Part shown: one piece after another, positions 19,470-31,700 of the stretch | Layout: each line of letters starts with the position of its first letter | Numbering within the stretch: the stretch's first letter is position 1 | DNA from: Eukaryota sp. TZLM1-RC | Lineage: Eukaryota; Metamonada: BaSk clade | Direction: 5' to 3' | Length of the DNA stretch: 64,000 bases | Assembly: GCA_040285825.1 (NCBI GenBank) | Contig: JAUPSS010000008.1 | Span: forward strand, 1,178,001 to 1,242,000 | Made by a program: the position numbers and the translations under genes | The notes under the pieces: generated by a model | Seen by the model: the letters and a program-made list of their open reading frames with translations, nothing else | The model's database searches: none | Told to the model about the DNA's origin: nothing

Positions 19470-21360
19470 GCAATTTTGTTTAAACAAAACAATGTTATTA
19501 AATCTGATTTTCCTGAGCTATCGAGTTTTTTCTACCATTTTTATGGGAAAGAATCAGATTTAATTTTTAATTCATTTGGTCTTAAATCATCTTCTGGTGT
19601 GAAGCAAGGTGATCCTTTAGGCCCATTATTGTTTTGTTTAGCTATTCACAAAACTTTAAGTATCATTAAGCAAAAATACCCTTCTATAAAAATAGATGCT
19701 TATATGGATGATATATCCTTGATTGGTTCATTTGATTTACTAGAATTGGTTGCTCAAGAAATTGCCGATTCATATGAAAATATTGGGCTTCATCTTAATG
19801 CCAGCAAATGCCTTCTGATTGGCTCTTCTGCTCAAGAACTCGTGATAAACGATTCTATTGTCCCTTTTACTAATTATAGTAGTGATGCTTTTAAGTTCCT
19901 TGGTTGTTGGTTAGGAAACGTGCCTCAAATTCAGAATGAATTGCAAGTTATTTTGGAAAAAATGAAAATTGAACTTGATTCAATTTCTTCTTTAGATATA
20001 GAAAAGCATATTAAATTTTTCATGCTTAAAATTTGCTACACTGGGAGAATAGCCCACATTTTGAGATCTTGTGCTCCTTCCACAGCATTAGATTTTTGTC
20101 GTTCATTTAATTCATTGAGAACAGAATTTTTTGCTGATTTATTGGATGTAGAACCAGGAATGTTGAAAAGTCACTTATTTTCTTCAGCAAATTTGGGTGG
20201 TATTGGATTTACTAAGTCTTCAATTTTGTGTCAATCAGCATTCTTGGGTGGTGGCAAAAATTTTATTTATGAAATTTCTCGTAGATTTCCTGATGATTCT
20301 CATCTGTTAGTCCCCAATTGCAGTCCCTATTTGTATGAAATATCTTGTGAACTTGAAAAATTGCCGCCACAAATTTCGACCAAATGTTTTCCTCAATCAA
20401 TTCAAGAAATTCCAAACCGATCTCTTTTTAATTTACAGTTTTGCTGTAAAAAGCTTCAACAAAAATTGTCAAAGATTTTTGAAAGCTTGGATTTTGATGT
20501 TAGACTTGGCTTGGCCAAGAAAAAGAATCCCGCTTTTGCAAATCTTTTACAAGATATGTGTGACAGTACTTCTTCTGCCTTAGTAACAACAATTCCACAA
20601 GTTTATGGTACTCTCTTATCCGATTCTGCTTGGACTCTGAATATGAGATTTCGTTCCTTTATCTGGCCTGATAATTTACCTCATAATTTAATTTGTAAAT
20701 GTTCTCGAGAAATTACAACTACTCATTTGTTAAATTGTAAACATTTTATTACTTTTAGAAGCAAGGTTCATGATGCTGTAAGAGACCAGTTATATTGTAT
20801 GTGTAAATCTCATAGAATTGAATCCTTCTTGGAACCTCTGTTGTCAAATCTGTTTGATGCTGAAGATGATTTTCATAAGAATAATAGAGGTGATGTTATA
20901 TTACCTGGATTAGATGGAAGTTTCATTTTATTGGATGTAATGTCTGTTGATCCTTGTAATGCCTCAAATGAAAGGCTAGTTAATTCTGAAATTCATAATC
21001 CCCTTTCAAATGCTGAAAATTTTAAATTCAAAAAATACAATGAACCTTTGTCCAAATTGGCCAGTCTACAGCATGCAAAATACAATTTGTATCCATTTGT
21101 ATTTTCCCTTTTTGGTTCACTTGCACCAACTGCTTTACGTTTTTTGGATGATTTTGAAATGATTGTAAAGAGAAGAACTGGCAGAAATTTCAACAGATTG
21201 TTTTGGCAAAATAGAATTGTGTTTTCTATTTTTAAGGGGATGTTGAAGATGGTCTCTGATGCTTTGCTTTCTCTTGGATCTCACTATGAGAGAGTTGCAT
21301 CTAGTGTTTTTGTTCTGGGAGAGATGGATTTTTTAGATGTTGATTTATAGGTTTTGAATA
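19470..21360 (+). mobile_element. LINE, subfamily L1, long open ORF but 5'-truncated
   Basis: The frame 19350-21350 (666 codons) is uninterrupted. Reverse-transcriptase motifs: GVKQGDPLG (83-91) and the catalytic YMDD (118-121). The upstream motif A, visible as LDFKNAFNSV in the 38.9 kb copy, is missing because similarity begins only near residue 53. Then come the thumb region, a zinc knuckle CKCSREITTTHLLNC (about 449-464) and a restriction-like endonuclease (RGDVILPG about 513, LLDVMSVD about 530, KFKKY about 560, YPFVFSLFGSLAP). This places it with R2/CRE/NeSL/Giardia-type elements rather than APE-type LINEs. It ends in a short A-rich tail. Lacking motif A it cannot be an active enzyme, yet no stop has accumulated, implying recent insertion. 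Confidence 0.85.
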
Positions 21361-21436
21361 AAGTTAAAATTTTGGTAAAAAAAACAATGTTTTTAAACAT
21401 TTGTTAGTATGGAAAAATTCATACCTGACTTCATAA

Positions 21437-21685
21437 ATGCAAGCTGTCACGAGCCAATGTACCGTTTTAAACACACAGTTTGTTTCATCAATTATAGATC
21501 AAACTATAATACAACTAATCAAACAGATCCAACTTACTAAAGAATTGCCACAAATCATTTCTCTAGAACCACTCAAAGGGGACAGCAACTTACCTTGGCT
21601 TCATTTGTTTAACGTTTTCCAATTATTACAACGCTTGCTTAAACAAATGTACCATCATGATAAGATAACCACCAATAAAATATAA
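21437..21685 (+). CDS. Possible small gene, unknown family
   Basis: 82 codons. Beyond residue 15 it looks helical and leucine/isoleucine-rich (IIQLIKQIQLTKELPQI, LFNVFQLLQRLLKQM). The sequence CACACAG at 21463-21469 resembles an intron end, so the real gene may start further upstream behind the LINE tail. No family recognised; it could be a chance frame. Confidence 0.3.
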   Translation: MQAVTSQCTVLNTQFVSSIIDQTIIQLIKQIQLTKELPQIISLEPLKGDSNLPWLHLFNVFQLLQRLLKQMYHHDKITTNKI

Positions 21686-22371
21686 ATATAAATTTGTTGA
21701 TTTGTGTTAACACTGATGTTGTTGTCTTATTTGGGCGGGGCAGTAATTTAATAATTGCACAATTTTGTCGACCTAAAACATCAGACTCTATTCGCTTGTT
21801 TAGATTTGTCTTATTAATTGAAATAGCCAATCCAAACACACAATATGAAAATCAAGGTGAAGAAGTTTTCTGAAATTGAACAACACATTGTGAACCATGA
21901 TGTCGGTTGAACAAAGTGTTGACAATTCAGAGAGAATTGTTTTCTGTTTTTGGTTTGACACATCATTTTAAAACCTTTTTTATATCATGTTTTACGCACA
22001 TTTTTTAGTCAAATTGCTAGAGATGTGAACAAATCCAGACTATGTGTTTTTATGGATTCATTTATTAAGTGGTATTAACGCTTTTCACCAAAAGAATTTC
22101 CTGTATTTACCAGAAACTTTATTCAAGAATGTGGCGATGTTGTCGTTTTGATTCTTCTTTCTTCAACTGCATTTATTGTTGGCAAAATGTCATTCTGATT
22201 ACTCTGAAAACCATTGATGAATATGAGATTCTCATCTGTCGAATGATTTGGCAGAACAACTCTACAATTCCATCATCCAAAACATCAGAATAACTAGCCT
22301 GAAAATAATATAAATAATTTTCACATTTTTTTGAACTTTTTACAATTACTTGCATTAAGTTTTGTTGTTTT
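21686..22371. other. Intergenic upstream of the RhoGAP gene
   Basis: About 680 bases of AT-rich sequence. Two overlapping opposed short frames (22069-22293 and 22173-22355) have no recognisable content. No repeats seen. Confidence 0.4.
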
Positions 22372-25064
22372 ATGACTGACGTGTCACCCCCATCACCTCA
22401 TCGGGACGAAGTTCCAGAAGAAAGTAAAGACATTGCTGCAGAGGCTCGTTTTGCTGAGGAAGTAGACAAGGCCTTCTCTACCTCTCTAGCACATGTACAA
22501 GACGCCTGTCCAGTTTATATATGTGGGGAAGATGCAAATCATGGTTATCCCATTCTTGTCATTGACCTGAGTCGCTGTGAATGCACTCCAGATGACCTCT
22601 TCTTATATCTGCTGCGTCAAGTGTCTGCCATTTCTCACAGGCAGTATGCTATTTTACTTCTCAATAGCGACTCTATGTCTGGAATTCGGTTATCCCATGC
22701 TGAACTCAAGGGCTTCTACCAATCCCTTCCCCGTTCAGTCAAGAAGTCCATTGTCAAACTCTTTGTTCTTCGTCCCTCTTTCTTCTCACGGTTTGTGATG
22801 TTCTTCCTACGTCCTTTTGTGAGTTCCAAGTTCCTCCAAAAGTACCACCCTGTTATGCAGCTTCATCACCTTGATGAATTCCTCTCTCCTGCAAGACTCC
22901 AATTGCCATTATCTACGTTACAATCCATTGCAGGAAGTTCACCCTCTGCTGTGTTTGTAGCTATGCCTGATGACATTCCCCCTGAAAGACTCGCTCTTGT
23001 TCCAGAACTTCCTGTCCTCAAGGCTTATCCACCAGAGGGCACTGCTGTCCACCCTTCTTTACTAGTTTGTTTTGAAAGGATAGTTAGGGCAGAGTCGTTA
23101 AGGACTGAGTTTTTGTTTAGGTCGTCTCATGCTCCTGAATTGGTTGATTCTGCTATTCTGTGGCTTTCTCTCCATTCAGGAGAACCCATTCCTTCAAGGT
23201 TTTCTCCTACTTTGGTAGCATCTGTTACTAAAAAGATAATCGCAAACTTGCCTTTCTCATTAGTTCGGTTAGAATCTGAGTCTGATTTAGTAGAGTTGAC
23301 TGAGCTTTTGGAAGAGGAGAATGAGTTGATATCTAAGATTTCTAATTATGTCGAACCTGTGGCATCTGGGACACTGGGGGCGTTTTTAACTGTCTTGGCG
23401 GAAGTTGAAAGGTTCCGTGATTGCAATCAAATGACCTTTTCTGATCTTGCTTTTTGTGTAGCTACCCTAATAATACCTCCGCCTTCAGGTGGACAATTAA
23501 CCAAGGCTCATGTCAATAAGGCCAAGGATATAGTTTTGGTTTTGCTCACAAGGCACATTGAAGTGCTGCAAGTTCTTGGTGTTCAGGTAGCAGTTCTGGA
23601 TGGTAACTTTTTGGTCAAAGCCAGTGAAGAGGAGATTTCGATTCCACATGAAGTGTTAGTGTCAAAGAGTCCTGGCTTGGGGGATGTTCATGAGGAAAAT
23701 GTTACCACAGTTCATAAGGTATCTGAGGAACATGGCAAGGAGGAGCAGCTTAGTTTCAGTCAGTTGAAGGACATTATGCAAAGGAAGCTTGATGAGGAAC
23801 CAAAAGCTACTGAAAATGAGGTAATTGAAGAAGAAAACCCCTCTGAAGAACCTTCAATTGTAGAAGAGGAACCAAAGTCTATTGAAAATGAGGTAATTGA
23901 AGAACAAAAACCCTCTAAAGAACCTTCAATTGTAGAAGAGGAACCAAAGACTATTGAAAATGAGGTAATTGAAGAAGAAAACCCCTCTGAAGAACCTTCA
24001 ATTGTAGAAGAGGAACCAAAGACTATTGAAAATGAGGTAATTGAAGAACAAAAACCCTCTGAAGAACCTTCAATTGTAGAAGAGGATCCAAAGACTATTG
24101 AAAATGAGGTAATTGAAGAACAAAAACCCTCTGAAGAACCTTCAATTGTAGAAGAGGATCCAAAGACTATTGAAAATGAGGTAATTGAAGAACAAAAACC
24201 CTCTGAAGAACCTTCAATTGTAGAAGAGGAACCAAAAACTACTGAAAATGAGGTAATTGAAGAACAAAAACCCTCTGAAGAACCTTCAATTGTAGAAGAG
24301 GAACCAAAAACTACTGAAAATGAGGTAATTGAAGAACAAAAACCCTCTGAAGAACCTTCAATTGTAGAAGACGATCCAAAGACTATTGAAAATGAGGTAA
24401 TTGAAGAACAAAAACCCTCTGAAGAACCTTCAATTGTAGAAGACGATCCAAAGACTATTGAAAATGAGGTAATTGAAGAACAAAACCCTCTGAAGAACCT
24501 TCAATTGTAGAAGAGGATCCAAAGACTATTGAAAATGAGGTAATTGAAGAACAAAAACCCTCTGAAGAACCTTCAATTGTAGAAGAGGATCCAAAGACTA
24601 TTGAAAATGAGGTAATTGAAGAACAAAAACCCTCTGAAGAACCTTCAATTGTAGAAGAGGATCCAAAGACTATTGAAAATGAGGTAATTGAAGAACAAAA
24701 ACCCTCTGAAGAACCTTCAATTGTAGAAGAGGATCCAAAGACTATTGAAAATGAGGTAATTGAAGAACAAAAACCCTCTGAAGAACCTTCAATTGTAGAA
24801 GAGGATCCAAAGACTACTGAAAAGGAAGAGGATACTACTGTTTCGGATAGCGATTCTTCTTATAGCACAACTGAGGATGAGTATCAAGGATCTGAACATA
24901 CAAAATCTGATGTGGAAAAAGAAGATAACAACAGTGAAAAAGCACCCAATCTGCCTGCTGTACCAAGAGATACCATTCCAAAACCATCTGCTAATAGAGG
25001 CGGTGGTAATAGGGGTCGGGGTAAAAATAGAAAAAGGAGGGGAAAAGGTAAAGGTAGAAGATAG
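22372..25064 (+). CDS. BCH (CRAL-TRIO) - RhoGAP protein with long acidic repeats; frameshift in the repeats
   Basis: Related to ARHGAP1/ARHGAP8. A BCH/Sec14-like domain (about 46-175: YPILVIDL, YAILLLNSD, SIVKLFVLRPSFFSRF, RPFVSSKFLQKY) is followed by a RhoGAP domain (about 225-390) with the arginine finger in EFLFRSS (Arg250) and the CNQMTFSDLAFCVATLII helix. It would stimulate GTP hydrolysis on a Rho/Rac/Cdc42 GTPase at membranes. The C-terminus holds about 14 copies of a 24-residue acidic repeat, then a Gly/Arg/Lys-rich basic tail (NRGGGNRGRG). One A is missing from an A-run near 24484: the literal frame stops at 24510, while the next frame carries five more repeats and the tail to TAG at 25064. 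Assembly error, real mutation and slippage are all possible; domains upstream are unaffected. Confidence 0.85.
23797..24815 (+). repeat. 72-bp coding tandem repeat, about 14 copies
   Basis: Each unit encodes 24 residues of the form (E/D)(E/D)PK(T/S)xENEVIEE(Q/E)(K/N)PSEEPSIVE. Copies are nearly identical, differing mainly at Glu/Asp and Ile/Thr positions, which indicates recent expansion. The single-base deletion near 24484 lies inside one unit. Confidence 0.95.
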
Positions 25065-25640
25065 GTCATTAGAGGTTGTGATTCTTTGACTTTAGCTTTT
25101 CTTATGTAAAATGCATTTATTTTGTTTTTGTTTACGCTTATCTAATAACATTACTTAATGTTTCGAATAATGTTTGATTATTAAACAACAGTTTAGCGAG
25201 CAAACAAGTATGATGTTGTTGTGTTTGCTTACCAAACTGTGTTATACTACATACCAAACTGTGTTATACTACAACTTGAAGACTTTCTAGTTTTAGTAGC
25301 TGATTCTAATTGATGACAATGTTACTGAAAAATTGAGTTAAAAATGTTGCTGATTACTATTTGCGCGGACCCACTTTTAGCAAGTAGATTCAGAACCGCG
25401 TCAACATGAGGTACATCAAGATAGATACCCTATTTCTTGTCATAATCGAGAAACAACATCATATGGTGCTGTGGACGAGGTTTGAGTGAAATCTCCCAAC
25501 TCCGATTCAAGTTGAATCACTAAGTTGAATTACTTGATGATTGAGATAAAAAGAAAATCTTTCACTTCTCAAAAACTCAGTCCCTCTGCATTGGTGTAAA
25601 AAGGACACTTATTTCATTGTTATAGACAATATCTATAAGA
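25065..25640. other. Intergenic between RhoGAP and transportin genes
   Basis: A 22-base direct duplication around CATACCAAACTGTGTTATAC (about 25225-25272) is the only structure noticed. No coding or RNA signal. Confidence 0.45.
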
Positions 25641-28418
25641 ATGACATGGACCCCCAATGCTGACGGAATAGCCTCTTTGACCACTCTTTTACAACGATCC
25701 TCAACTCCCGACGAACAGGTTCAGCGCGACTTACACCAACAGCTTCAACACTTCACCCAAACTGTACCTGATTTTACGTGCTATCTTTCTCACTTACTAG
25801 CCCACTCTACTGATCTAGATATATCTGTTCGTCAGACTGCAGGTCTTGTTCTAAGAGGTACTTTGGCATCGACTGTTAATCAGATACACAACTCTGTTTT
25901 TCTCTCTTTTCTTTGTTCTTCATTGATACAAACATTATCTGCTGATAATCCCATTTTACGAGATGTAGCCGCCTCCTGTATCTCCTCCCTTTTCCAACAT
26001 CCGCAACTCAGATCGAATCTTCTCAACTATCTGGTCCATTCTCTTCAAGGGGAGAATGGCATGAACTCCTGTTATGGGTCACTTTTATCCATCCGAAGAA
26101 TCTCAGAGGATCACCCTTCCCTAATTAATCCTCTCATTACCCCCAACTTAATTCTTCCTCTTTTATCAATGCTTTCGTGCGACACTGTGATGCTTAAGTT
26201 ACTTTCTCTTGATACTCTCAACTGGATGTTTGCTTTTTCTCCTCTTAACCAGTGCATTCGTTCAGAAGCCTGTTCTATCATTGACAAGGTTGTCAACCTG
26301 CTCTCAGATGGGGAAGGCTCTATTCGATTAGCTAGTGTCAAGTTGATTTTATCTATAGTTGAAACTCATCCAATGTACGTTGAGTCATTTGTTGAAGGTC
26401 TTTTATCAGCATTAGTTGTTTTAATTCAACATGATGCTGAAGAAGTTGTAAAGGTAGCTGCTGATGTTGTTAACTGTTTATGTCGATTTCCTGACATTTC
26501 TGAACAGTTTCTGATTGGTCACTGCACATCAATAGTGCCCGCACTTTTCAAACACATCCCCTACTCTGAAATGGAAGCAAGTTCTGCATTGGAGAGGTGT
26601 ACGGAAGGGATTGGAGTAGCTGATGATGAAAGCAAGGTGGCTTATGAGTTAATCACTGGTGTGTCCATGGATGATCAGGATGAGGAAGGGTTTTACACAA
26701 CAAGGAGCGCTTGTTGTAAAGCTTTGGATATCCTCGCAAGTGTGTGTGGTGAAGAAGTTATTGGTCCTTTATTACCTGCTTTTAATGAGCTGATGACGTC
26801 ATCTGATTGGAGGAAAAAGGAAGGTGCTGTGCTGGCCCTGGGAGCAGTGATTCCAGGTGCTGCACACGGGTTTAAAACTCAGGTACAGCAGCTGAGCGTT
26901 TATTTATTGGGTTTAATTAATGGTAAAGAAGAATTTCCTGTAAAGACAATGTCGTTGTGGACATTGGGCAGGTTGTTGCCATTGATCCCTGCTTGTCACC
27001 CTGACAACTTCACTGAAATATTGGGATCAGCTTATAATTCATTTATTTCAATTTTAAACAATTCAAACTCTAAAGAATTAATAAGAGGTGCCGCTACCGC
27101 TCTCAGTACGTTTGTTAGGGTTGTCACTAGAAACAGTGCTTTGGTTGAAGTGGGGGATCTCATTAGGTTAATTATTGATTCATCTATTTCCTGTTCAAGA
27201 AGGTCGATGGCTTCAATCAAACCCCAGACCACTATTTTCTATTTATGGAATATAATCAGCGAGGAACTTGGTTCAAGTTGTTTTGATGATCTGAAACGAT
27301 CAGAATTGTCAATCAAATTAATTGATTATTTGATTGAACTGCCCACTTCCTCTTCTGTCCTGACTGCTGCTGTTTTTGATTGTCTTTGCAATGTTTTATT
27401 AGTTTCTACACAGTCAACAAGAGTCAAGGAGAACATTATTTATGACCGACTAAAAACTGTTATTACAAATGCAATGAACCTTTACATGTCTGGCAAGGAC
27501 CTTCCTGTTTCGGTATTTAACTCTCTGGCTATTTTTATTGATTGTTTCTCTTCGCTAGTTCGACAAGCTTCGTTAAAGCTAATTAACAATTGTTTAGGCG
27601 AAATTCTGGACATGGCGGTTGCTATTTTAAAATCATTTCCCAGTAAATCTGTGGATGTCCTCACAGTAAAAGCTAGCGTTTTTGCTTTAATTGGGGATGT
27701 TTTGGGGAGAATAAGGGACAAAATCGATGAAATTAGTTTAGGCAATGTATTATTACCAAAGTTTTCTTTTCTTTTGAACATCTCTGCTGAAACTCTTACC
27801 ACTGTGAGTTCTTCATTACTTACTGATGAGGAAGAAGCACTTGATTTTTACAGATGTGGAGTAAATTCGATATGCGTATTGGTCTTCTTTATTGATGTTT
27901 ATTTTGTTTTAACCAAATCTCACCATTTATCTTCATTTGGCGAGGAGATTAAAAACTTGGTCAATCCATTGACCTCGTCGTTAGTTACTTCACTCAATAA
28001 CTATTTTATTTCGGACACGGCTACTCGTTCAGACCGGCATTACTCATCTATATTACTAGCAAGACTTATTGAATTTAATCCTTATTACTTTATCCAACAA
28101 CACCCTTCTATTGTTACCAATTGGATAGGCAATGTTGGTTCAATTGAGGTCACTGAGGAACTGAAAAGAGCTCACAATGCTGGACTGGGACTGGTTAGGT
28201 TTGTAGTACATTGCTGTCAAGGTGGAGCCTGTAATGTTCAAGATTCTGAATTTAAACTAATTTTAAAAACTTTCACTATCAAATTCGTTCCTTCAATACT
28301 ATCTCTTGTGAGAAATACAGGTGTTAATAAGAACGAACTGATTCATTTGGTTAACGTGTTGGTGGATGCTTCTCAGCTTTCCATGGTTGATAAAGAACGA
28401 TTATTGGGGATGATATAG
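25641..28418 (+). CDS. TNPO1: Transportin-1 / karyopherin beta-2 family nuclear import receptor
   Basis: 925 residues of HEAT repeats, close to the usual 880-900 of the family. The N-terminus is characteristic: TWTPNADGIASLTTLLQRS, then VPDFTCYLSHLL and TAGLVLRGTL, matching the W-x-P-x-x-x-G start and importin-N domain. The acidic H8 loop region (about 330-345: VSMDDQDEEGFYTTRSACCKALDILA) precedes the typical ALGAVIPG HEAT helix (about 405). It ferries PY-NLS cargoes such as hnRNP proteins and histones into the nucleus, releasing them on RanGTP. Single exon, ATG start, TAG stop, co-oriented with the genes on both sides. Confidence 0.9.
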   Translation: MTWTPNADGIASLTTLLQRSSTPDEQVQRDLHQQLQHFTQTVPDFTCYLSHLLAHSTDLDISVRQTAGLVLRGTLASTVNQIHNSVFLSFLCSSLIQTLSADNPILRDVAASCISSLFQHPQLRSNLLNYLVHSLQGENGMNSCYGSLLSIRRISEDHPSLINPLITPNLILPLLSMLSCDTVMLKLLSLDTLNWMFAFSPLNQCIRSEACSIIDKVVNLLSDGEGSIRLASVKLILSIVETHPMYVESFVEGLLSALVVLIQHDAEEVVKVAADVVNCLCRFPDISEQFLIGHCTSIVPALFKHIPYSEMEASSALERCTEGIGVADDESKVAYELITGVSMDDQDEEGFYTTRSACCKALDILASVCGEEVIGPLLPAFNELMTSSDWRKKEGAVLALGAVIPGAAHGFKTQVQQLSVYLLGLINGKEEFPVKTMSLWTLGRLLPLIPACHPDNFTEILGSAYNSFISILNNSNSKELIRGAATALSTFVRVVTRNSALVEVGDLIRLIIDSSISCSRRSMASIKPQTTIFYLWNIISEELGSSCFDDLKRSELSIKLIDYLIELPTSSSVLTAAVFDCLCNVLLVSTQSTRVKENIIYDRLKTVITNAMNLYMSGKDLPVSVFNSLAIFIDCFSSLVRQASLKLINNCLGEILDMAVAILKSFPSKSVDVLTVKASVFALIGDVLGRIRDKIDEISLGNVLLPKFSFLLNISAETLTTVSSSLLTDEEEALDFYRCGVNSICVLVFFIDVYFVLTKSHHLSSFGEEIKNLVNPLTSSLVTSLNNYFISDTATRSDRHYSSILLARLIEFNPYYFIQQHPSIVTNWIGNVGSIEVTEELKRAHNAGLGLVRFVVHCCQGGACNVQDSEFKLILKTFTIKFVPSILSLVRNTGVNKNELIHLVNVLVDASQLSMVDKERLLGMI

Positions 28419-28732
28419 ATTTTAATTTTAATTTTCTATTAAGTTAGACAGTTTACTTTCTATATAGCTGATTTTGTCGTTTTTCAATTATTATTTACTT
28501 TTATTGGGTTGTTTTAACGTTTAAAATAAATGTTTTGTGTTTACGATTTTCACTCGATGTTATAAGGAGACAGATCTCATCTATATACCTTCTTGGAACA
28601 GCTCAGCAACATCCCCCACTGATTTTTTGAGCATGCAGTTGGATGTTTTATTTAAATGTTATAGAATGACTTGAGTCAAGACCAGTGTCAATTTACAAAT
28701 TGTTTTTGAAAGAATCAATCAATCAACCACAC

Positions 28733-31700
28733 ATGCTAACGACACAGTTCTTGGAGAAACTTGCTCTCCAAGAAGATGTTGCGACATTTGTCACCACTCT
28801 GAATCCTCAGTCTGAAGAATATTTCTTTGCTAAATTGCTGCTCTTACAGTCAACGGACCATCCTACCAATGAAGAGTCTGAATTACTTTCACAGTTTGAA
28901 TCATTACATCCGACCAGCGAGGAGCTAGATACTGTTAGGATTCGCTATCTTTTTCGATCCCTGGACGATGCTTCTCTCGATGATCCTTCTCAACGTTTCA
29001 CAATCCTGTTACAACTCGCGAAATTGTTATCCATTGATGATGTCTTCACTTCCAAACATGTTCAGTCCTCGTTAGAATTACTTCCCTCAACCCTAGATCC
29101 TTCACTTTACAGCGTTCAGGAACTGGTAGCATCTAATTCTACAACTCGTATCACACAGCTCTCCACTGCTGCATACCCCCTCATCAATGCTGATTCTGTC
29201 ATTCATTCTGATATTCCACAAGATGACCTAGTTAGATTCATCACAGGTGTGCCTTGTTTTGTTACTTTCCCCAACCTTTTCCCTATTGTGAGGCATTTGC
29301 TCAATAAAAAAGGCAAGAATTGGTACAAGAAGCTGAACTTAAGAAAGAAACTTGACCGAGATCAATTACTGATTTTAAACGCCGAGTTGAAAGATCTTAT
29401 TTTAGTTGAACAATTTTTTTCTGATTTAATTACTTCTTTAATTCCTTCTGATGAGCACATTTCTGTTCATTCTTTAAAATCATTTTATTTGGAAGTTTGG
29501 GAGGTCATTCATGAACTATCTTTCACTGTTTTCCCGGCGTTTGTTTGTCAGTTTTTCTCTACACTATTGTCATTTTTCATTGAGATCAACCACTTTAATG
29601 AAGAAATGTTTATGTTTTACCTCGAAAAAACTAAGAATTGCCAAAGTATTGGTTATGAAATAACTTCTTCTCTTCCTGAGCAAATTCTTCCTTCCCAGGT
29701 GTTAAGTCGAGAAGAAATTATTTGGAAATTATTAATTGAATTATTCAAGGAAGAACGACCTCTTCATCCTTTCAATTGTTTAGTTGAAGAGACTATGTTC
29801 AAAAGAGCTGTTCTATTCACAAAAATGGTTCACAATTCAAGTGATTTTCAAGAATTTCAACAATCCTGTGATTCTAGTCTTGTCAATTCAGTCATTGAAA
29901 TGAAAGTTGTTACAATTGATGCTACGCCACAATATTTGATTGATCCTAGTTCGTCTGACAAGCTTTCGGTTAATATTTCCCTTAAAAATGTTGAGCAAGC
30001 TTCTTTGAACATTTTTATTATCGATACTGAATGCTATTATCAGCAAAATGTTCAATCAATCAATAATTCAATCAAATTAGACGGTTTTAAACCTAATTAC
30101 GTCATTACTTTACCATCGGTACCACCTTCTCAATTGACCAACACTGTAATTGACCTTCCCGACTCCCATACACGTGGAGTCTTTGTCGTTGAACTAGTTG
30201 CAGATGACATGAGATCCAGAACTGTTGTTTCAAAGGGAAGATGTCATGTGGTGGAGAAGGTTTTGGCTTGTGGACATTACTTCAAATTATTTGACGATAA
30301 AGGAGCAGCTGTAGAAAGTTTCAAAGTTAGCTTGGGAATAGGTTCAGATCGTATGGAAAAGCAAAGTGAGAATGGTCATGTTTTGCTTCCTCTCTTGTCA
30401 TCAGAATCGAAGTGTACTACCCAAACTGTAGTTTTTACTCTCAGTGATGGTTACTCTTTTCCTCATTCTTTTGAACGGGCAGTAGAGGCTTGGAGGTTTA
30501 GCTGTTGTTTTTCTCCTTTGGCTGAGTTAATAAAACCAGGAAAGCAAGTAGAAATTCCTTTCAGAACCACGTTGTTCAGCTGTAATGATATTCCATGTGA
30601 GATCAAAAACCTTCAAAATTTCACCATTGTAGCTACGTTGTTACAATCTGACGAGAGGAGATCAGTGGAAGTGTTTTCAAATATTGAGCTTTTTGACTGT
30701 GGTGTGGGGTTGGTCAAATTAAACATTCCTGATGATTTAAAATCAATCAATTTTAATTGTTCTGCTCGTGTTCAATCAGTACTAAACCCATCAGTTTGGT
30801 TTGATTTAAACGACTCTTTCTGTTATAACATCAGTGCTCGTGACGAGAATCACTATATTTCAAATCCTTTTCTAAGATTAAACGAAGATTCTTCATTTTC
30901 CATTCAATTACTTGGACTGAATGGCGAAGTTGTTCCAAACTCTAAAATAGAGCTTGAACTCTTTCCTTTTGTAATGATGGATTCTTTAAAGTTTCATTTA
31001 CAATCCAATGAACAAGGAATGGTTGATTTGGGGTCTTTGAAGGGAATTTCTTCTATGAAAGTGTCAAGTCTGTCAAATGAATTTGAATCACGACAGTATG
31101 ATCTAACCCTGAGTTCCTATAGGATTAATACAGACCAACCATTTTGTTTTTCCACCATTGATTCCATTAGATTTCCCCTCCCTAAAGCCAATTTCTACGA
31201 TTGTACCCTTGTTTCTTTTCCTTTTGAATACCAAACTCCTCATTTGGTCAAAAATCAGATTAAACCATCAAATAATTCGATAATTGAGCTTGACACGTTA
31301 CCTGTAGGTAAGTATAAACTTTACTGTTCGGGAAATGGAATTCTTGAAGATTTTGTTTTTAATTTTGTGATTTCAGGTACATTAGATCAAGGTTTTGCGT
31401 GCTCGCCTTATAGGATTTTTGAACATAATGTTCCTAATCTTTTCTTTCTTTCAAGTGAGGTTTTTGCTGATGAAGTTTCACTTTCAATCAAAGGTCTTGA
31501 TGATTCTTGCAGACTTCATGTCATTAAATCTCATTTTATTCAAAATTTTTCTTGCAAAGTTTTTGACCCTATTCCTTCCACTTCAGCTTTTGCCTCTAAA
31601 CACAATGGTCCTTTTGATCATTGTACCCAAACCAAACTGAGTAAGGAAGCCCAGTATGTTTTGCTCAGACAGTCTCAACCTCATAGGATTGGGGTCACTG

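Noticed and set aside
23797-24815. CRISPR-like array
   Set aside because: Regular 72-bp repeats without unique spacers; they are in-frame coding repeats of the RhoGAP gene.
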